Shown in pieces: positions 55,101 to 61,100 of a DNA stretch of 64,000 bases. Origin of the DNA: Anticarsia gemmatalis (Eukaryota; Arthropoda; Insecta; Lepidoptera; Erebidae); the NCBI RefSeq assembly GCF_050436995.1, contig NC_134776.1, forward strand, positions 16,223,001-16,287,000. Reading direction: 5' to 3'. Both the position numbers and the translations under genes were made by a program. Under the pieces are notes generated by a model that ran no database searches, was not told the DNA's origin, and was given only the letters and a program-made list of their open reading frames with translations. How positions within the stretch are numbered: position 1 is the first letter of the stretch; every line of letters begins with the position of its first letter.

Positions 55101-58100
55101 CAACTTTATTTAGACGTACAGATTAAACTTTGTAAAACTCAGGTAACATAGTCTCAATTTATAAAATCAACAACGGACACTAATTTGTACTTACACATGT
55201 TGTTTATAAGGTTTTTGTACGGTTTCTGTAGGCAAAGTTTTTCGATCATTTATTCAAAAATAAGTAACATGTTATCTCAAAGTGATATTAATCCTAACTC
55301 TATTATTTTTAGAAATCTTCTATTTTTCTATGATAAAATAGGGCGAAACTGTATCAACCGTAGGACGTTAAGAAGTTTCTACGACATCCGGTAGAGCATT
55401 CTACGATATCCGGCGGTGGATTTCCTTCTGAAAGATATCAAATGAAATATTACTCATATTTTCTTTACCTTTTCAAACGTTATTGTCATACACATGGAGA
55501 ACACTAAATAAACTAATATCAATTTCTAAGACCAGACTAAGATCGCTAATAGGGACTCTCCATTAAATACACAAATAAGTTTTCTGGTCAGTAATCGAAC
55601 CTAGAACCTGGGTCGTGGTAGTCTCGTCACGTATATTTATTTGTTTGATGTATATCCTAATACAAACCTACTGGAACTGCTTCTTATATAAATAATAACA
55701 AAACGTTGATTAATTTTCATTTATAAGAATTTATGTTCATACAATCAAAATTAATTAATTTAATATTATATTTACTGTTTCTAAGTTCTCTGCTACCTTG
55801 TGGTCTTATTATTAAGTCTGTTTTCAAATAAATATAGTATAAATATGAAAGTTAGATCTAAGAAACTTTCGGTAGCTTTACGAGTAGACCTTTAGGCAAA
55901 TATAAATGTAGACTAATAAAATTAGGCTAAAGTGAGTGTTGTTCGTTAGTGGTGTTGATCTTTAGAATTACTTAACAGATTTATAAAATCTTTTCGTGTA
56001 AGATGTCTATATGAATGCGGGAGGACCATAGATGGAGTAAATCTATGGGACATTGCTAGTTACCCAGCACTGACCAGTAAAAAGCCTTGGACTATCTATT
56101 TAAGTAATTAATACCCGCAATTATTGATTAATAATTCCGGGTATTATTAATTATTATAATCCAAATTAAACTAAACATGCATAGGAAAACAGTCTTCTAC
56201 ATAAGTCAAAAGGTAACTGCAATCTTAATCCTAAATTTTGTATACCTCCGTCACCCAAGTATCTTTTATAATGGTCTCTTTGCTAAATAGTTGATATATA
56301 AACCCTATAACTAAATTCAAGCTGCTTTTTCCGGAAAAATTACCTTTGAATATAACGTGAGTGATGTGGGATGAAACAGCTGAAAGCTAATAGACCGGTG
56401 GATGTAATAAAGATAAATTAAGATAATTTGCAATAACTCGTTATCACCCATTAAGCTGTTATCTCATACAAACTTCGTACTTCAGTGTTCGTCTGATTCA
56501 TATGTTTTGTTGCAGCCGGGTCGACACCAGCATATTGAATGACAAGAGCCAAGGACCTCTGCATCTCGCCACCGAACTGAACAAGGTAAACTTCTCATTA
56601 AGTTTTATTCATTCGTCTTATACCTTTTCTTATTTGAAATTCTTGAGATCTCAAATGTTCTTGGATTTCCATTTGAACATGCTCGGTTACTTTGACCTTT
56701 GAATCGTTCCTGTGATGACAGCTGAAATATTCACTTTTCTCAAAACTATAGTTTGCAGTGAAATTGTTTTTCGCAGGTTCCTCAGCTATAAATATTCAAT
56801 GTCACCATGGGATAAAAATCTTTAGATATAAAATACAATTTTTAGGTCACACAAATATTTGTTTTAGTGAAGGCAACTGACCCATAACGCTTCGAAATCA
56901 ACACATTAACGCCGAGGCCATACGCGTCTATAATATTAAACTTTTATCATATCTTTAAAAATATGGCGAGAAAAGTCTCTAACTTTGCAAAACAAACAAG
57001 AAAAAATAGGAACATAGTACTACACAAATTGCGCGTTTCTAAAAAGCTTTTGCTCAACGATATTTACAGAAGAGATTCAACGGTTCGTGAATGTTTGTCC
57101 GAAATTCTGACGCACAAATATTAAAGAATTTTCGTAACCTTCAAGATAGCTACTCATGTGAGACATCTTGCAATAATGATGGCATTTTATACAAGTTGCT
57201 ACGTTTGATAATACACACGTGACTGAGACCTTTTAGAAGGAAGTACTGTCATTATTCCCTCGGGGAATGATTGGCGTCCATTGATAGACTGTAATTGACT
57301 CCCGCCTGATATCTCTTCGACAATACAGATTTAATCTTTTGTAAATTGGATTTATGTGTGAAGGGTATTTTTGGTATCCGTTTAATTTCAATCCGAACGA
57401 TAGCGAATTCTCCAACTGACAATATACAAAGTTAGATTTGGGACCTTTAATTTTAGTACAACTGTAATTGTAATTTTAGTTTGAGTACGATTTTGAGGAC
57501 TTTATAGCACAAAAATAAAAACTCTATGTTTAAGTCTACCATTCTATTCATTAACTGCACGTTATTAGTATTAATTCTCGTAATCGTTACACCGTTGCAA
57601 TCGCCAAGCGGCATATTATGATGGCTGAAAGCGCCGCTACCCTTGCCCTAATTTATGGCGCGATCGATAAAAAGACAAACTGTCACTCTGACAGCCGGCA
57701 AGTTTGACAGATCAGAATGCCTCAGTTGTTTTGAAAACAAACTTAGTCATTTGTCAAGAGTTTTTCTTATTATAAACGAATATGAGTATTATTTGTTTGT
57801 AAATTTTGAAACACTTGGAAACGGCCCGATCAGACGATAGCTGTAATTTTGTGGTCATTCTTGACAACTATAATCGGCACAGACAATCATTCGCAATCAT
57901 GACTCGTAAGTTTGGTTTAATATTATTTTACTTCTATACATTTTTGTAAAGGTTGAGTCGATACAATATTCTTTAAATTTACACTGTCTTTCATAGACAG
58001 GTTATGCTTATAGTTTTTATTCTGTAGAAGTAGTTTCTTTCGTTTATATGACAATTTGCCTCCAAAATAAACGTAAACCTTTTGTTCGTGCCAGTCAATC

Positions 58101-61100
58101 GATATTACGGTTTCGTCGATACGTATTGCATTTAATATTATTTGTAACTTAAAATATTAATACCTCGCCTTTTGACCTTGAAGCGATCGAATATAATATG
58201 AGCGCATGGGAAAGTTCTACTAATTTATGCACCCTAGTAGCCTTCAGTTTTAACTCTTTGGCCAGTATACGATGGACTAGTATGTTTTAAAGGGTGAAAT
58301 TCTCAGCACGATCGTATAGCAAACTGGTTTTTAGTTGAATTTACTTCATTATAAAATTATAGTCTCTTAGCTACAGTATCTTTACGTAAACTTTTTATCC
58401 CGGCAAAGAACTACAAGCGCCTTTTAAATTAATTAATAACTTGTAATAATTTAATGTTGCCAAAATACATGGTGGTTTTCCGTGAATTTCACTTTAGTAG
58501 GCCTAAGGATTGTATTAATTGAAAAAAAAGTTTTAAAGTATAACAAGATTGTAAATTACTTACAAGTCGCCTTTCTTGGAGTACTGGTATTAAAACTGTG
58601 CACGTTAAAAAACTTTAAACGAAATTAATTAATTTACATTGATGCTTATTTAGGGATTATAGCCCCGGATTGACCAATTCTGAATAAGCGTCGGTTAACT
58701 TATTATTATTATAGATTTTGCCTAAGATGGGTTCCAGGTGGGTTTCTTGAATATTTTGTTTCACAAAGACGTCAATTTAGACGTTTAAGGGTACCTTGCA
58801 ATAATAAATTTGTTTCTGCTAGGTTCTTAGTTGCTTTTTTACATAGTTGTGCTTTCGACTTTCTTACGTTAGGGATTAGTGATAGATAAATAGTTTGATA
58901 CTTCTATTGTCACTAAGTTGCTTCTTTAAAGTGTTTTCCGATTCGATTGCATTTTATCAAAATCCTTTGTTTCGCTTAGAAAGGAGTTATCTTTGTACAT
59001 TCTCAGTTCGATATACTCGGGTCCTGCTATAGATTAGATAGTCGACGGAAAGCGTTATACCATCTCACGTTGATCGTATTGTATGAATCTCAAGCGACGT
59101 ATCGCTGTTTCTATTTATTTACTCTTTTTAATACAACAATTTGAAAAATAATAATAAAGAATTTAATAATTTGTTAAAGCAATCATAAACGTAGCTCATT
59201 AATGAAATATTAATAAAATCCACAATAAATCAATGTGTATACTGTTAATACGTCACAAATGTTTTGATTCAATACAATGACGGGACTCAGGCCTGAAGTT
59301 GACTTCCACTAACCCTTGCTGATGCACGTCGTCTCAAATATAGAGCTCATTCATCCTCGAAAGCTTTTTTGTCTTGTTTACTATACAATGCTTTCTTTCA
59401 ACCAAGAACCTTCCGCTGTCTAAAAGAAAACAAGCGAACTACACTACATGTTCGTTTTGCTCTCTGTTTTGCTTTATAAAGAAACAACACCAGTCACAAA
59501 GATATGGTAATCACTGCGAAGTTCACGTTTCTCATTACGAATTATGTTCAAAGCAGACGCGTCTTTATTAGTGGCTTCAACTTAAGATATAGTTTCAAGT
59601 TTATTTCAAATCAAATGTACTGAATAGTGTGTAGTATTTCAAGGCGAATCCAAATGAGCTTATTTAACCTATCTGAAGAGTCATTCTGCTCCCGATAGTT
59701 GAAAAGACACTAGATGCGTCTTTTCAAGAAGTAGGAACTAAGAAAAAACTATTTTATTTTTCGAAAAGTATAAAAACGCAAACAAATGCGCTTTATATTG
59801 ATAAGCAAAAACTGTAACGGAGTGACATAGACAAATATAAAAAAATAAGGGCAGAATACAGCCGGAATCAGCAAAAAAGGAGCAATTTTTTGCCGATTCC
59901 GGTTTATGTGTATGTATATAGCTCAATTTCGGCAAAAATGATAGATACGTTTTTTTTAACTATCGGAGGCAGCTTTGGAGGTAAAGGCTGAATGTTTTGC
60001 CTAGTGTTTAAGAATACCATTGTGGTGAGAGGTCTAGGTTCTGCATTACTGAACCTAACTGCTTCGAGAGTGCGCGGAGGGGAGGCTTCTATCATGCACC
60101 CCCTATAATCTATAAAATAATATGATTATGTGTTGTTGTTGTTAAAATTCATAAAGCATATTGTTCTCCATTTGATTTTAATGGCTTTTGTAGCGCGTTA
60201 TCAGTAAGCTGTCCGCGAAGCAGTGAACATTACTCAAATAGATTGTGTTATGATATTTCGCTGTAGGATTTTATACATTGAAGGGGACGTTTTTAGTTAA
60301 TATGTGATTGAAAGTGTATTTTAAAAGAATAATATAGCCGAACCGATGTAACCTGATCTCAGATTTTAAATGAATTTATTACCTAGTTGAAAAATCAAAC
60401 AATAAGTTGGTTCTATCACTGTCTTCTTTATTGCAAACTGAATAGATTTTATACTTTTTATACTTATTTCTTTTCGAAACCATAATTAGCTAAATTCTTG
60501 CCAGTCTGATGCAGTCCACTGTCAATTTATGTCGCCAAATACAGCAACGCTACACGCATACTGTATATCCCCGCAGTTTCATTTTACGTCCACCGAAATA
60601 TATTAGGCTATAGATTAGTAACAAGAGTTGATAACTACTATGAAATTGCCTCTCTATAGCCGTTAGCTGGTATCGTAAATTTAAACGCGTTTGTTAAACT
60701 GTATACCTAGTAGGCACTTTTTAAAGCATTAGGAAAATGCTATCATATGGGTCCCTTTTTTACATACGCATTTCATTATAAATTGGCTAGGTTCGAAAAA
60801 AAATCTAGTAAGTAAAATCAAAATATATTTTCTCTCATTAAATAAATCGCCGTGAAAATTAATCTTTCAATGTGAGATGAAAATCATCAGATTCATGATA
60901 TTATTTAGTGCTTATTGGTTTAATGTTTCGATCGAAATGCACGACCGTGATGGCCGAATGCTAGTTCGATAATCATTTATTCTAAAATATGCATGATTTA
61001 ATTAATAGCTGTGTAGCGTTACATATTTAATGATGGAGAATTTCACCATTGTTAGGGTACGGACAATCCATTTTCGAAAATAGGCGGTAATGTTTATTAT

